Part shown: piece by piece, positions 18,539-27,420 of the stretch
Position numbering within the stretch: position 1 is the first letter of the stretch
Layout: the number at the start of each line of letters is the position of its first letter
NCBI GenBank assembly: GCA_964640085.1
Contig: CAZXFA010000013.1
Span: forward strand, 1 to 64,000
Origin: CAZXFA01 sp964640085
Lineage (GTDB): Bacteria; Actinomycetota; UBA4738; HRBIN12
Direction of reading: 5' to 3'
Length of the DNA stretch: 64,000 nucleotides
Made by a program: the position numbers and the translations under genes
Notes under the pieces: model-generated
The model's input: the letters and a program-made list of their open reading frames with translations, nothing else
Databases searched by the model: none
Told to the model about the DNA's origin: nothing

Positions 18539-19660
18539 GTGATCGTCGGGGTCCCGAGGGAGGTCAAGGACAGCGAGTACCGCGTGGCGCTCACGCCAGA
18601 GGGCGCGCGCGAGCTCGTGCGTGCCGGACACCGCGTCGTGATCGAGGAAGGCGCGGGCGATGGCTCCTCGCTGCCCGCCGACCGGTACAAGCGTGCGGGG
18701 GCTGAGTTCGTTGCCGAGGGGGCCGAGGTCTGGCGGCAGGCCGAGATGATCCTGAAGGTCAAGGAGCCGATCCCCTCCGAGTACCCGATGATGCGCGAAG
18801 GCCAGGTCCTGTTCACGTACCTCCACCTCGCGGCCGGCGGGGAGCTCACGCGGTCCCTGATGGAGCGGGGCGTGCTGGCCGTGGCATACGAGACGGTGCA
18901 GGACGAGGGGGGGCGGCTCCCGCTGCTCGCCCCGATGAGCGAGATCGCCGGGCGGATGGCGCCGCACGTGGGCGCCAGGTTCCAGGAGAAGGAGCACGGC
19001 GGCCGTGGGGTGCTGCTGGGGGGCGTGTCCGGGGTCCGGCCGGCGAAGGTGGTAGTCCTGGGGGCCGGGATGGCGGGCGCGAACGCCGCCTGGATCGCGG
19101 CCGGTATGGAGGCCGAGGTGGTCGTGATCGACAAGAACCTCGACCGCCTCCGATACATCGACCAGATCCACAAGGGCCGGATCATCACGCTGATGTCGGA
19201 TCAGCTCACGCTCGAGCAGCGGGTCCGAGAGGCGGACGTCCTCATCGGATCGGTGCTGATCCCGGGCGCGAAGGCGCCCAAGCTCGTCAGCGAGGAGATG
19301 ATCGCCTCGATGCGGCCGGGTTCGGTGATCGTCGACATCTCGATCGACCAGGGCGGGTGCGTGGAGACCTCGCGGATGACCACGCATTCCGATCCCACGT
19401 ACGTCGTGCATGGGGTCGTCCACTACTGCGTGGGGAACATGCCCGGAGCGGTCCCCAACACCTCGACGTACGCGCTCACCAACGTGACCCTCCCGTACGT
19501 GCTCGAGATCGCGAACCTCGGGTTGCAGGCCGCGATCCGGCGCGATCCGGCCCTCGCGCTCGGCGTGAACGTCTACGCGGGCTCGGTGACGAACGAGGGC
19601 GTCGCGGAAGCGCATTCGATGCCGCTCGTGCCGCTCCTGTCCCTGCTCCCCGGCGACTGA
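18539..19660 (+). CDS. ald: Alanine dehydrogenase
   Basis: Protein of 373 aa, standard length. The start MIVGVPREVKDSEYRVALTP is typical. Lys in LKVKEP and His in FTYLHLA contribute to the pyruvate/alanine site. The Rossmann motif is VVVLGAGMAGANAAWIAAGM. HYCVGNMPGAVPNTST and NVYAGSVTNEGVAEA are conserved. It catalyses NAD-dependent oxidative deamination of L-alanine, or the reverse. The open frame extends far upstream inside pyrG, but the family start and the ribosome site fix GTG 18539. It sits between the nudix and xerD genes, an addition compared with the M. tuberculosis order. Confidence 0.97.
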   Translation: MIVGVPREVKDSEYRVALTPEGARELVRAGHRVVIEEGAGDGSSLPADRYKRAGAEFVAEGAEVWRQAEMILKVKEPIPSEYPMMREGQVLFTYLHLAAGGELTRSLMERGVLAVAYETVQDEGGRLPLLAPMSEIAGRMAPHVGARFQEKEHGGRGVLLGGVSGVRPAKVVVLGAGMAGANAAWIAAGMEAEVVVIDKNLDRLRYIDQIHKGRIITLMSDQLTLEQRVREADVLIGSVLIPGAKAPKLVSEEMIASMRPGSVIVDISIDQGGCVETSRMTTHSDPTYVVHGVVHYCVGNMPGAVPNTSTYALTNVTLPYVLEIANLGLQAAIRRDPALALGVNVYAGSVTNEGVAEAHSMPLVPLLSLLPGD

Positions 19661-19666
19661 CCCGCG

Positions 19667-20611
19667 GTGCGCGATGCTCTCGGGTCCCAGATCCAGCGGT
19701 TCCTCGACCACCTGACGGTCGAGCGCGGCCTCTCGTCGAACACGACCGCGGCCTACCGGCGGGACCTCGAACGCTTCGCGCGGTTCCTCCGGGACCGCGG
19801 CATCGGGGACGCTCGCCAGGTTGGGGAGCTCGACGTCGCAGGCCACGTCGCCTCGGTGTCCGCGTCCACGTACGGCGACGGCAAGCCGTACCGGGCGACC
19901 AGCGTCGTGCGGGCGCTCGCGTCGATCCGAGCCTTCCACCGGTTCCTCCTGCGCGAGGGGGAAGCCGAACGCGATCCGACCGCGGGCACCATCCGGCCCC
20001 GGCTCCCGAGCCGGCTCCCGCGTCCGTTGCCGGTCGGGGACGTGCTGCGTCTGCTCGACCGGCCGGATCCGACCGCCCGTGGTGGCCTGCGCGACCGGGC
20101 GATCCTGGAGACCCTGTACGGGGCCGGTCTCCGCGTGTCCGAGCTCGTCGGCCTGGACGTGGACGACGTGGACCTGGAGGAGGCGACCGTCCGCGTGCTC
20201 GGGAAGGGGGGAAGAGAGCGCGACGTGCCGATCGGCCGATTCGGGCGCGAGGCCCTTGCCGCGTACCTCACCCGGGAGCGGCCGGCCCTGGCCGGTCGCC
20301 GGTCGCGTTCGGCCCTGTTCCTCAACCTCCGGGACGGCGGGCGCCTCACACGGCAGGGGGTGACCGACGTCCTGACCAAGCACGCGAGGGCGGCGGGGAT
20401 CGAGCGGCGGGTGAGCCCCCACGTCCTCCGCCACTCGTTCGCGACGCATCTGCTCGAGGGGGGCGCGGACGTCAGGGTCGTGCAGGAGCTGCTCGGGCAC
20501 GCCAGCGTGGCCACCACCCAGGTCTATACGCTGGTGACGAGGGAACATCTCCGGGAGGTGTACTTCACGTCTCACCCCCGCGCGCGGGGTTCCGGGAGGA
20601 GCGGTCCGTGA
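19667..20611 (+). CDS. xerD: XerD-type tyrosine recombinase
   Basis: Protein of 314 aa. The N-terminal SAM-like domain (FLDHLTVERGLSSNTTAAYR) is followed by a catalytic domain with Arg in GAGLRVSELVGLD, Lys in LGKGGRERDVP, the HxxR of HVLRHSFATHLLEGG, LGHASVATTQ and the nucleophile Tyr in VYTLV. It resolves chromosome dimers at dif together with XerC. It has the position of Rv1701 in M. tuberculosis. The C-terminal ~15 residues (FTSHPRARGSGRSGP) are a variable tail. The stop overlaps the next gene (GTGA). Confidence 0.93.
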   Translation: MRDALGSQIQRFLDHLTVERGLSSNTTAAYRRDLERFARFLRDRGIGDARQVGELDVAGHVASVSASTYGDGKPYRATSVVRALASIRAFHRFLLREGEAERDPTAGTIRPRLPSRLPRPLPVGDVLRLLDRPDPTARGGLRDRAILETLYGAGLRVSELVGLDVDDVDLEEATVRVLGKGGRERDVPIGRFGREALAAYLTRERPALAGRRSRSALFLNLRDGGRLTRQGVTDVLTKHARAAGIERRVSPHVLRHSFATHLLEGGADVRVVQELLGHASVATTQVYTLVTREHLREVYFTSHPRARGSGRSGP

Positions 20612-20973
20612 TCGACGAGGTGAAGTTGGAGGAGCTGCGGGGGGCGCTGGAGGGCCAACGTGACAACCTCCGGAAGGAGATCGCAGAGCAGGGTGGTGAT
20701 CCCGACTCGGACGACGCCGAGATCGACGTGGCCCGCAACTTCGCCGACAGCGCACAGAGCACGGCCGAACGCGCGCGCTTGCTCGCCGTGATGAAGGCGC
20801 TTCGTGCCAACCTCCGCTGGGTGAGCCGAGCGCTCGGGAAGATGGATCTGGGCACCTACGGCGTGTGCGAACGGTGCGGACGCGCCATCTCGCTCGAACG
20901 TCTGGAGGCCCTCCCGTGGGCGATCCTGTGCATCGACTGCAAGCAGCGCGGGGAGGGGCGCCCAGGTGGGTGA
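20608..20973 (+). CDS. TraR/DksA-type zinc-finger protein
   Basis: Protein of 121 aa. A helical, coiled-coil-like N-terminal half has an acidic SDDAEIDVARNFADSAQ region, and a C4 zinc finger (CERCGRAISLERLEALPWA, then CIDC) lies near residues 89-112. This is the DksA/TraR architecture. Such proteins bind RNA polymerase or act as small regulators; actinobacterial members are mostly uncharacterised. It overlaps the xerD stop by 4 bases and the deoB start by 8, so it is part of the operon. Confidence 0.88.
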   Translation: MIDEVKLEELRGALEGQRDNLRKEIAEQGGDPDSDDAEIDVARNFADSAQSTAERARLLAVMKALRANLRWVSRALGKMDLGTYGVCERCGRAISLERLEALPWAILCIDCKQRGEGRPGG

Positions 20974-22144
20974 ACCGCTGGTCCCGCGGGTGCTGGTGCT
21001 GGTGTGCGACTCCTTCGGCGTGGGCGATGCCCCGGACGCCGCGCGGTACGGCGACGAGGGTTCGGACACGATCGGGAACACGGCGCGCGCGGTCGGGGGG
21101 ATCGAGGCGCCCAACCTCGGCGCCCTCGGCCTCGGCCTGCTCACCGAGGTCATGGGGGTGGCGCCGGAGGCGGAGCCCGGCACGGCGCACGGACGCCTCA
21201 CGGAGCGCTCGGCCGGCAAGGACTCGACGACCGGCCACTGGGAGATGGCCGGGATCGTGCTCGAACGACCGTTCCCCCTGTACCCGGACGGCTTCCCGCC
21301 GGAGATCATCGCGCCGTTCCAGGAGCGCGTCGGTCGGGAGGTCCTGGGGAACGTTCCCGCCTCCGGGACGGTGATCATCGAGCAGCTGGGACCGGAGCAC
21401 GTGCGGACGGGACGGCCGATCGTCTACACCAGCGGCGATTCGGTATTCCAGATCGCCGCGCACGTCCACGTGGTGCCCCTGGACCGCCTGTACGAGTGGT
21501 GCCGCATCGCACGGGAGTTGCTGGTCGGCGAGCACAACGTCGGTCGCGTGATCGCTCGCCCGTTCGAGGGGGAGCCGGGCTCGTTCGTCCGGCGTCCCGA
21601 GAGGCGCGACTTCTCCGTCGAGCCGCCGGAGGCCACGCTCCTGGATCGATGCCTCGGGGCGGGTGTCCCGACCTTCGGGGTGGGCAAGATCCGAGACATC
21701 TTCGCCGGGCGCGGGCTGACCGAGGCCGCGTACTCGGACTCGAACGAGCACGGCGTGGACCTGACGATCGGGTTCCTGCACCGGCCGGCGCCATCGCTCG
21801 TCTTCTCGAACCTCGTGGACTTCGACAGCAAGTACGGTCACCGCAACGACCCCGAGGGCTATGCGCGCGCGATCGAGGCCCTCGACCGGCGGATCCCCGA
21901 GATCGTGGAGGCCCTCGACGGCGGTGTGATGCTGCTCACCGGTGACCACGGCTGCGATCCGACCACACCCTCCACCGACCACTCCCGCGAGCGGGTGCCC
22001 CTCCTTGCGGCGGGGCTGAAGGGCGAGCCGTTCGAGGTGGGGACCCGGGAGACGTTCGCGGATCTGGGCGCCACGGCCGCAGAGCTGCTCGGGGCGCCAT
22101 GGGACCTGGGTGGCACGCCCTTCGTGCGGGAGGTTGGGTGGTGA
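20966..22144 (+). CDS. deoB: Phosphopentomutase
   Basis: Protein of 392 aa, normal length. The metal and active-site segments of the alkaline-phosphatase superfamily are present: VLVCDSFGVGDAPDA, the KDSTTGHWEM loop with the phosphoacceptor Thr, DFDSKYGHRND and TGDHGCDPTTPSTDHSRE. It interconverts (deoxy)ribose-1-phosphate and -5-phosphate in nucleoside salvage. The next gene is a pyrimidine-nucleoside phosphorylase, whose product it uses. GTG start overlapping the preceding stop by 8 bp. Confidence 0.97.
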   Translation: MGEPLVPRVLVLVCDSFGVGDAPDAARYGDEGSDTIGNTARAVGGIEAPNLGALGLGLLTEVMGVAPEAEPGTAHGRLTERSAGKDSTTGHWEMAGIVLERPFPLYPDGFPPEIIAPFQERVGREVLGNVPASGTVIIEQLGPEHVRTGRPIVYTSGDSVFQIAAHVHVVPLDRLYEWCRIARELLVGEHNVGRVIARPFEGEPGSFVRRPERRDFSVEPPEATLLDRCLGAGVPTFGVGKIRDIFAGRGLTEAAYSDSNEHGVDLTIGFLHRPAPSLVFSNLVDFDSKYGHRNDPEGYARAIEALDRRIPEIVEALDGGVMLLTGDHGCDPTTPSTDHSRERVPLLAAGLKGEPFEVGTRETFADLGATAAELLGAPWDLGGTPFVREVGW

Positions 22145-22160
22145 GCAGAACGACGCTCGA

Positions 22161-22213
22161 GTGGAGGTCGAGGGTGCGCGAGATCCGTGTCTCCCGAGAC
22201 CCTCGAGGTCCAC
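22161..22213. repeat. Imperfect inverted repeat between deoB and deoA
   Basis: Arms 22161-22175 and 22199-22213 match at 13 of 15 positions around a 23-nt loop, in a 115-bp gap. It could fold as an RNA hairpin (attenuator or processing site) or be an operator dyad. No T run follows. No gene is seen in the gap. Confidence 0.4.
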
Positions 22214-22259
22214 GAGAGGGTCGGCTCGAGGGCGTCTCGAACCGACGGAGTGACACGAC

Positions 22260-23576
22260 GTGAGCGACCTGGATCCTCGGGACGTCGTGGCCGCAAAGCG
22301 GGATGCGCGGGCTCTGTCTGAGGACGAGCTTCGGTCGTTCGTCCTGTCCTACTCGAAGGGGGAGATCCGCGACGAGTTGGCCGCCGCATGGCTGATGGCG
22401 GCGTTCATCAACGGCCTGGACGTGGCGGAGACGCTCGCCCTCACGCGGGCGATGGTCGACTCGGGGGAGACGCTGCCGCTCGAGGGGGTCTCGCGACCCA
22501 CGGTGGACAAGCACTCGACCGGGGGAGTGGCCGACGGGGTGACCCTCGTGTTCGCACCGCTCGCCGCCTCCCTCGGTCTGGCGGTCGCGAAGCTGTCCGG
22601 TCGGGGGCTCGGGCACACCGGAGGGACCCTGGACAAGCTCGAGGCGATCCCGGGGCTGCGGACCGATCTGGGGCCGGCCGCGTTCGAGCGCCAGGTCGAG
22701 GAGGTCGGCTGCGCCGTCGCCGCCCCGACCGCCGACCTGGTCCCGGCCGACGGCGCCCTGTACGCGCTCCGCGACGCCACCGCCACCATCGGTTCGATCC
22801 CGTTGATCGCGGCGAGCGTGATGTGCAAGAAGCTGGCGGTCGAGACGGATCTGGTCCTGCTGGACGTGAAGGCGGGGAGCGGGGCGTTCATGAAGACCGC
22901 GCGGGACGCGAAGGCGCTCGCCAAGGCGTGCGCGAGGCTCGCCGCCGACTGGGGTCGCTCCGCCCGCGTGGCCGTCACCGACATGTCGCAACCGCTCGGT
23001 GACGCGATCGGCAACGCGCTCGACATCGTGGAGGCGGTCGAGCTGCTGCGGGGCCAGATGCAGGGGCGTCTGCGTGACGCGGCGGTGATGTTCGCGGGAG
23101 AGTCGCTCTCGCGGCTGACGGAGCTGCCGATGGGGGAAGGCCGCGCCCGTGCGGCCGCGGCGATCGATTCAGGCCAGGCGCTCGAGACCTTCCGCCGGAT
23201 GATCGAGGCGCAGGGTGGTGACCCCCGCGTGGTGGACGACCCTCAGGGCATCCTGCCCTCGGCGCCGGTGACGATGCCGATCGAGTGCGTCGGCGATGGT
23301 GTGCTCGGAGCGATCGACGCGGAGGCGTTGGGGCGAGCGAGCATGGAACTGGGGGCCGGGCGCCGGAAGAAGGGCGATCTGATCGACCCGGCGGTCGGCA
23401 TCGTGTTCCACGCCAAGGTGGGGGACCGGCTCGAGGCCGGTGAGCCGCTCGGGACGGTCCACGCGAGGTCCGTCGACGCCGCTTGGGCGTGCATCCAGAC
23501 GGTCCTCGCGACGCTCACGGTCGGCGACGATCCCGTCCAGCCGCCGCCGTTGGTCCACGGCTGGTACGGGGAGTGA
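22260..23576 (+). CDS. deoA: Thymidine / pyrimidine-nucleoside phosphorylase
   Basis: Protein of 438 aa. Family signatures: DKHSTGGVADG, the phosphate-binding SGRGLGHTGGTLDKLEAIPG (glycosyltransferase family 3 signature), SIPLIAASVMCKKLA and DVKAGSGAFMK. The C-terminal PYNP domain is present (GDRLEAGEPLGTVHA). It cleaves thymidine or uridine with phosphate to the base and (deoxy)ribose-1-phosphate, feeding phosphopentomutase from the gene just upstream. GTG start; the deoB and deoA genes are 115 bp apart. Confidence 0.95.
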   Translation: MSDLDPRDVVAAKRDARALSEDELRSFVLSYSKGEIRDELAAAWLMAAFINGLDVAETLALTRAMVDSGETLPLEGVSRPTVDKHSTGGVADGVTLVFAPLAASLGLAVAKLSGRGLGHTGGTLDKLEAIPGLRTDLGPAAFERQVEEVGCAVAAPTADLVPADGALYALRDATATIGSIPLIAASVMCKKLAVETDLVLLDVKAGSGAFMKTARDAKALAKACARLAADWGRSARVAVTDMSQPLGDAIGNALDIVEAVELLRGQMQGRLRDAAVMFAGESLSRLTELPMGEGRARAAAAIDSGQALETFRRMIEAQGGDPRVVDDPQGILPSAPVTMPIECVGDGVLGAIDAEALGRASMELGAGRRKKGDLIDPAVGIVFHAKVGDRLEAGEPLGTVHARSVDAAWACIQTVLATLTVGDDPVQPPPLVHGWYGE

Positions 23577-23583
23577 GGGCGCG

Positions 23584-24237
23584 GTGAGCCTGGACGACCT
23601 GAAGTTCGCCGCGTACCTGGCCATCGCCCTCGTGCCCGCGCTGATCCTGCACGAGTACGCGCATGCGTTCCTGGCGGTTCGACTGGGGGACCCAACACCC
23701 AGGCGCTGGGGCCGGCTCACGCTCGATCCCCGGCCGCTGATCGACCCGTTCGGGTCGCTGATCCTGCCGGCGCTGGCTCTGATCCTGATCGCCGCGCGTG
23801 GGCAGCTCCTCCTGCCGGTGTTCGCCTACGCCAAGCCGATGCCGCTCGACCACTCCTACCTACGGAACCCGAAGCGCGACTCCGTCCTCGTCTCGGTGGC
23901 GGGGCTGGTGGCCAACCTGCTCCTCGCGGTTGTCGGTGGGCTGGTGATCCGGGCGGGGGTCGGAGGAGAGGTCGGGCTCTTCGCGAGGGCCTGGTTGATC
24001 GTGAACGCGCTGATGTTCGCGTTCCAGCTCATGCCGATCCCGGGCCTGGACGGGGCGAAGTTGCTCGCCCGGGTACTCCCGCCTCGGCCGCGGGAGGTCT
24101 TCGTGAACCTCGAGCAGTACCTGGTCCTGTTCATCCTCGTGGTCTTCTTCGTCCTGGCCGGGCCGCTGCTGTCGATCGTCGACGCGTTCGCGAACATCGC
24201 GTGCGAGTTCGCGGCCGGGGTGCAGTGCTTCGGTTGA
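23584..24237 (+). CDS. Site-2 protease family membrane metalloprotease
   Basis: Protein of 217 aa with about five membrane helices. The zinc motif HEYAH (residues ~22-26) lies in the first helix. The LDG motif is in a later helix (PIPGLDGAKLLARVLPP), and NPKRDSVLVSVAGLVANLLL is the typical mid-segment. It belongs to the compact M50 group without PDZ or CBS domains. It cleaves membrane-embedded substrates; the target is unknown. GTG start 7 bp after deoA. Confidence 0.9.
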   Translation: MSLDDLKFAAYLAIALVPALILHEYAHAFLAVRLGDPTPRRWGRLTLDPRPLIDPFGSLILPALALILIAARGQLLLPVFAYAKPMPLDHSYLRNPKRDSVLVSVAGLVANLLLAVVGGLVIRAGVGGEVGLFARAWLIVNALMFAFQLMPIPGLDGAKLLARVLPPRPREVFVNLEQYLVLFILVVFFVLAGPLLSIVDAFANIACEFAAGVQCFG

Positions 24238-24266
24238 GCATCCCGGAGGAGCCCCGGGCCAGGCGA

Positions 24267-24272
24267 TATCAT
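24267..24272 (+). promoter_or_regulatory. -10 hexamer TATCAT for trpS
   Basis: TATCAT lies 10 nt before the GTG of trpS. This leaves a leader of about 4 nt, an essentially leaderless start. Confidence 0.5.
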
Positions 24273-24282
24273 CGGCCGCAAC

Positions 24283-25311
24283 GTGAGCGACCCAACCCCG
24301 CGCGACGGCGGCACCGTCGCGGCCCCCGACGCGAAGGGCCGCGTGCTGACGGGGTTCCGCCCGACCGGTCCCCTGCACATCGGCCACTGGTTCGGCAACG
24401 TGACGAACATGGTCCGGCTCCAGGAGGATCACGAGGCCTTCTACTTCATCGCCGACTGGCACATGCTCACCACCCACTACGACCGGACCGAGGAGCTGCC
24501 GGGCAACGTGCGCTCCCTCGTGCTCGACCTGATCGCGGCGGGCGTGGACCCGGAGCGGGTGACGCTGTACCGGCAGTCGGACGTGAAGGAGGTGGCGGAG
24601 CTCACGTTGCTGCTCGGCATGATCACCCCCCTCGGGTGGCTCGAGCGCGTACCTACCTACAAGGAGCGGTTGCGAGACATGGCGGAACGCGACATCGCGA
24701 ACCTCGGCCTGCTCGGGTATCCGCTTCTCCAGACGGTCGACATCACGATCGTGAAGGGCGAGCTGGTGCCGGTCGGCGAGGACCAGGTGGCCCACCTCGA
24801 GCTCTCGCGGGAGGTCGTACGCCGCTTCAACCGTCTGTACGGAGACGTGTTGACCGAGCCCCAGGCCCTGCTGTCGCACGCGCCGCTCGTCCCCGGGTCG
24901 GACGGGCGCAAGATGTCCAAATCGCTCGACAACACGATCGACGTGCGTGACGGCGAGGACGCGATCCGGACTAAGGTCCGCAGCTTCATCACCGATCCGC
25001 AGAAGGTGAGGCTGGGGGACCCCGGCCGCCCGGAGATCTGCCCGATCTTCGCGCTCCACCGCCTCTTCTCGCACGACATCCTGGACTGGACCGAGGAGAA
25101 CTGCCGGAGCGGGGCGCTCCCGTGCGTAACGTGCAAGACGAACCTGGCCGATCGCATCGTCGCGTACTTCGCGCCCTTCCGCGAGCGCCGGGATCAGCTG
25201 GACCACGAACCCCACCTGGCCGAGGACGTCATGGCCGAGGGTGCGGTCAAGGTCCGACCCGTCGTGGACGAGACGATGAAAGCCGTCCGCTCGGCGATGA
25301 GCCTGGGATGA
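24283..25311 (+). CDS. trpS: Tryptophanyl-tRNA synthetase
   Basis: Protein of 342 aa, a class-I synthetase that charges tRNA-Trp. The HIGH motif is in PTGPLHIGHWFG (~residues 25-36) and the KMSKS motif is in DGRKMSKSLDN (~residue 210). FYFIADWHMLTTHY and PVGEDQVAHLELSRE are characteristic of TrpRS. The C-terminal helical domain binds the anticodon. The stop overlaps the scpA start by 4 bases (ATGA), linking it to the chromosome-segregation genes. Confidence 0.97.
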   Translation: MSDPTPRDGGTVAAPDAKGRVLTGFRPTGPLHIGHWFGNVTNMVRLQEDHEAFYFIADWHMLTTHYDRTEELPGNVRSLVLDLIAAGVDPERVTLYRQSDVKEVAELTLLLGMITPLGWLERVPTYKERLRDMAERDIANLGLLGYPLLQTVDITIVKGELVPVGEDQVAHLELSREVVRRFNRLYGDVLTEPQALLSHAPLVPGSDGRKMSKSLDNTIDVRDGEDAIRTKVRSFITDPQKVRLGDPGRPEICPIFALHRLFSHDILDWTEENCRSGALPCVTCKTNLADRIVAYFAPFRERRDQLDHEPHLAEDVMAEGAVKVRPVVDETMKAVRSAMSLG

Positions 25312-26075
25312 GCGCGGAGAGGGGCGAGCCGCGGGCCGATGGCTTCGCCGTCGAGCTCCCGGTCTTCGTCGGTCCGTTCCGCCTGCTGACCGACCTGATC
25401 CTGGACCAGAAGATCGACGTGTGCGACGTGTCGATCGCCGCGGTCACCGACCGGTTCCTCGAGCACGCGAAGGACGCGGAGGCCTGGACCCTGGAGGAGG
25501 CAACCTGGTTCCTGGCCGCGTGCGCGGTGCTCCTCGAGCTGAAGGTCGGCCGCCTGATGCCCCGGCACGACGCGTTGGACGAGGAGGATCTGCTCGGGGT
25601 CTCGCCCGATCTCGTGTACGCGCGCTCCCTGGAGCTCGCCGCGTTCCGCACGGTGGCCGTGGAGCTCGCTGCGCGCCTGGAGGCCGAGGCGCGGCACTTC
25701 CCGCGGGAGGCCGGTCCCCCCCCCGAGTTCGCGCACCTGTATCCCGACCTGATGGGGAACGTGACGGCCGAGGAGCTGGCGGCGGCCGCCGCCGCCCTGC
25801 TGCGGCCGCCGCCGCTACTGGATCTGTCCCACGTCACGGCGATCCGGTACACGATGGCCGAGGCGCTCGAGGCCGTCCGCGATCGGCTCGGTCGTCTCGG
25901 TCAGGCAACGTTCCGCGACCTGGTCGCGGATTGCGAGGACCGGATCCAGGTGGTGGTCCGTTTCCTGGCTCTGCTGGATCTGTACCGGGAGGGGAAGGTC
26001 GATCTGGATCAGGCGGAGACGTTCGGCGAGATCCGCGTGCGGTGGGAGGGCGGGCCGAGGACGGTGACCGCGTGA
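25308..26075 (+). CDS. scpA: Segregation and condensation protein A
   Basis: Protein of 255 aa. The kleisin-type N-terminus is VELPVFVGPFRLLTDLILDQKIDVCDV (compare FEGPLDLLLHLI), and the C-terminal winged helix includes ATFRDLVADCEDRIQVVVRFLALLDLY. With ScpB and Smc it forms the bacterial condensin. The ScpA-ScpB-RluB order is as in M. tuberculosis Rv1709-1711. An in-frame upstream extension inside trpS is rejected. It overlaps both neighbours by 4 bases. Confidence 0.95.
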   Translation: MSAERGEPRADGFAVELPVFVGPFRLLTDLILDQKIDVCDVSIAAVTDRFLEHAKDAEAWTLEEATWFLAACAVLLELKVGRLMPRHDALDEEDLLGVSPDLVYARSLELAAFRTVAVELAARLEAEARHFPREAGPPPEFAHLYPDLMGNVTAEELAAAAAALLRPPPLLDLSHVTAIRYTMAEALEAVRDRLGRLGQATFRDLVADCEDRIQVVVRFLALLDLYREGKVDLDQAETFGEIRVRWEGGPRTVTA

Positions 26076-26638
26076 GCGATGACCGGACCGACCGGCTCGC
26101 CGCGCTCGAGGCGCTGCTGTTCGTCTCCGACGAGCCCGTATCCGCGGCGGTGCTGGCGCAGGCGCTCGGTGTGGAGCGGCGGGAGGCCGACGACCTGTGC
26201 CAGACGCTCGCACGTGGGTACCAGGAACGGGAGACCGGCCTGGTGCTGCGCGCCGTCGCAGGCGGGTGGCGCCTGTCCACGAACCCGGACATCGCTGAGG
26301 TCGTCGAACGGTACGTGCGGTCCTCCCGTCATGTGCGGCTGACGAGGGCGGCGCTGGAGACGCTCTCGATCGTCGCGTACAAGCAGCCGGTCACCCGGCA
26401 TCAGATCTCGGCGATCCGCGGCGTGAACTCGGACGGCGTGCTCCGGGCGCTCGTGGACCGCGGGCTGGTCGCCGAGGTGGGGCGCGAGGACGCGCCGGGA
26501 CGCCCCGTCCTCTACGGGACGACGCCGGAGTTCCTCGAGCGTCTCGGACTCCCGTCCCTCGCTGCGCTCCCGTCGCTCGCGCCGCTGCTCGGGCAGAGGA
26601 CCGAGGAGGAACCAGAGGCCGGGGCCGCGGACGGCTAG
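26072..26638 (+). CDS. scpB: Segregation and condensation protein B
   Basis: Protein of 188 aa. Two winged-helix domains: ALEALLFVSDEPVSAAVLAQAL at the start and the conserved LTRAALETLSIVAYKQPVTRHQIS, then IRGVNSDGVLRALVDRGLV, in the middle. The C-terminus is acidic and variable. It is the regulatory subunit of the Smc-ScpAB condensin. GTG start overlaps the scpA stop. rluB begins 2 bp after its stop. Confidence 0.96.
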   Translation: MSDDRTDRLAALEALLFVSDEPVSAAVLAQALGVERREADDLCQTLARGYQERETGLVLRAVAGGWRLSTNPDIAEVVERYVRSSRHVRLTRAALETLSIVAYKQPVTRHQISAIRGVNSDGVLRALVDRGLVAEVGREDAPGRPVLYGTTPEFLERLGLPSLAALPSLAPLLGQRTEEEPEAGAADG

Positions 26639-26640
26639 GC

Positions 26641-27360
26641 ATGGCCGTGGAGCGGCTCCAGAAGACGCTCGCCCGGGCAGGGTTCGGGTCCCGACGCTCC
26701 TGTGAGGGGTTGATCGTTGCTGGTCGCGTAGGGGTGAACGGCCGTCAGGCCACACTCGGCGATCGCGTCGACCCCCAGACGGACGAGGTTCGGGTCGACG
26801 GCCACCGGGTCGTCACGGACCCGGGTCTCCGTTACTTCGCCCTGCACAAGCCGCGAGGGGTGACCACCACGATGCGCGATCCCCATGCCGAGCGGGACCT
26901 CAGGCACCTGCTCCCGGCGGGGCCGCGCGTGTTCCCCGTGGGCCGGCTCGACCGGAACACGGAAGGACTCCTCCTGCTCTCGAACGACGGCGATCTCGCC
27001 CACCGCCTGGCCCACCCGCGGCACGGGGTGGAGAAGGAGTACCTGGCGGAGGTGGACGGCACGCCCGGTCCACGACACCTGGCGCGGCTGCGCCGGGGTG
27101 TCAGGCTCGACGATGGACCGGCCCGCGCCGAGGGCGCGAGCCTCGCCGCCCGGAGCGGGGGCCGCGGCGCCGTGCGCATCGTCATGACCGAGGGACGCAA
27201 ACAGGAGGTTCGCCGGATGCTCGACGCGGTCGGGCTCCCGGTGCGGCGGTTGATCCGGACGCGGGTGGGACCGGTCAGGTTGGGCCGGCTCCAGCGGGGT
27301 GAGGTCCGGGAGCTCACCGCGGAGGAGATCCAGGCGCTCTACCGGGCGGCCGGCCTCTGA
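26641..27360 (+). CDS. rluB: 23S rRNA pseudouridine synthase RluB-type
   Basis: Protein of 239 aa. The N-terminal S4 domain (RLQKTLARAGFGSRRSCE, then VNGRQATLGDRV) precedes an RsuA/RluB/RluE catalytic domain with the active-site Asp in VGRLDRNTEGLLLLSNDGDL and the C-terminal TEGRKQEVRRMLDAVGLPV. It isomerises uridine in 23S rRNA helix 93 (U2605-type site). It follows scpAB as in other Actinobacteria. Confidence 0.95.
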   Translation: MAVERLQKTLARAGFGSRRSCEGLIVAGRVGVNGRQATLGDRVDPQTDEVRVDGHRVVTDPGLRYFALHKPRGVTTTMRDPHAERDLRHLLPAGPRVFPVGRLDRNTEGLLLLSNDGDLAHRLAHPRHGVEKEYLAEVDGTPGPRHLARLRRGVRLDDGPARAEGASLAARSGGRGAVRIVMTEGRKQEVRRMLDAVGLPVRRLIRTRVGPVRLGRLQRGEVRELTAEEIQALYRAAGL

Positions 27361-27383
27361 CGCGGCGGGGCCGCCGCGGGCGG

Positions 27384-27389
27384 TAGCCT
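27384..27389 (+). promoter_or_regulatory. -10 hexamer TAGCCT for aroH
   Basis: TAGCCT lies 31 nt before the GTG start at 27421, in the 60-bp gap after rluB. A GGGGGGAGGG purine run at 27409-27418 just before the GTG could be the ribosome site. Confidence 0.45.
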
Positions 27390-27420
27390 GTTCGCCCGAG
27401 CTGGACTTGGGGGGAGGGCG

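Noticed and set aside
18524..22213. Very long minus-strand open frame (1229 codons) opposite ald-xerD-deoB
   Set aside because: It mirrors well-supported + strand genes, has Arg/His/Pro-rich low-information sequence and no recognisable domain. Long antisense frames are expected at this GC content.
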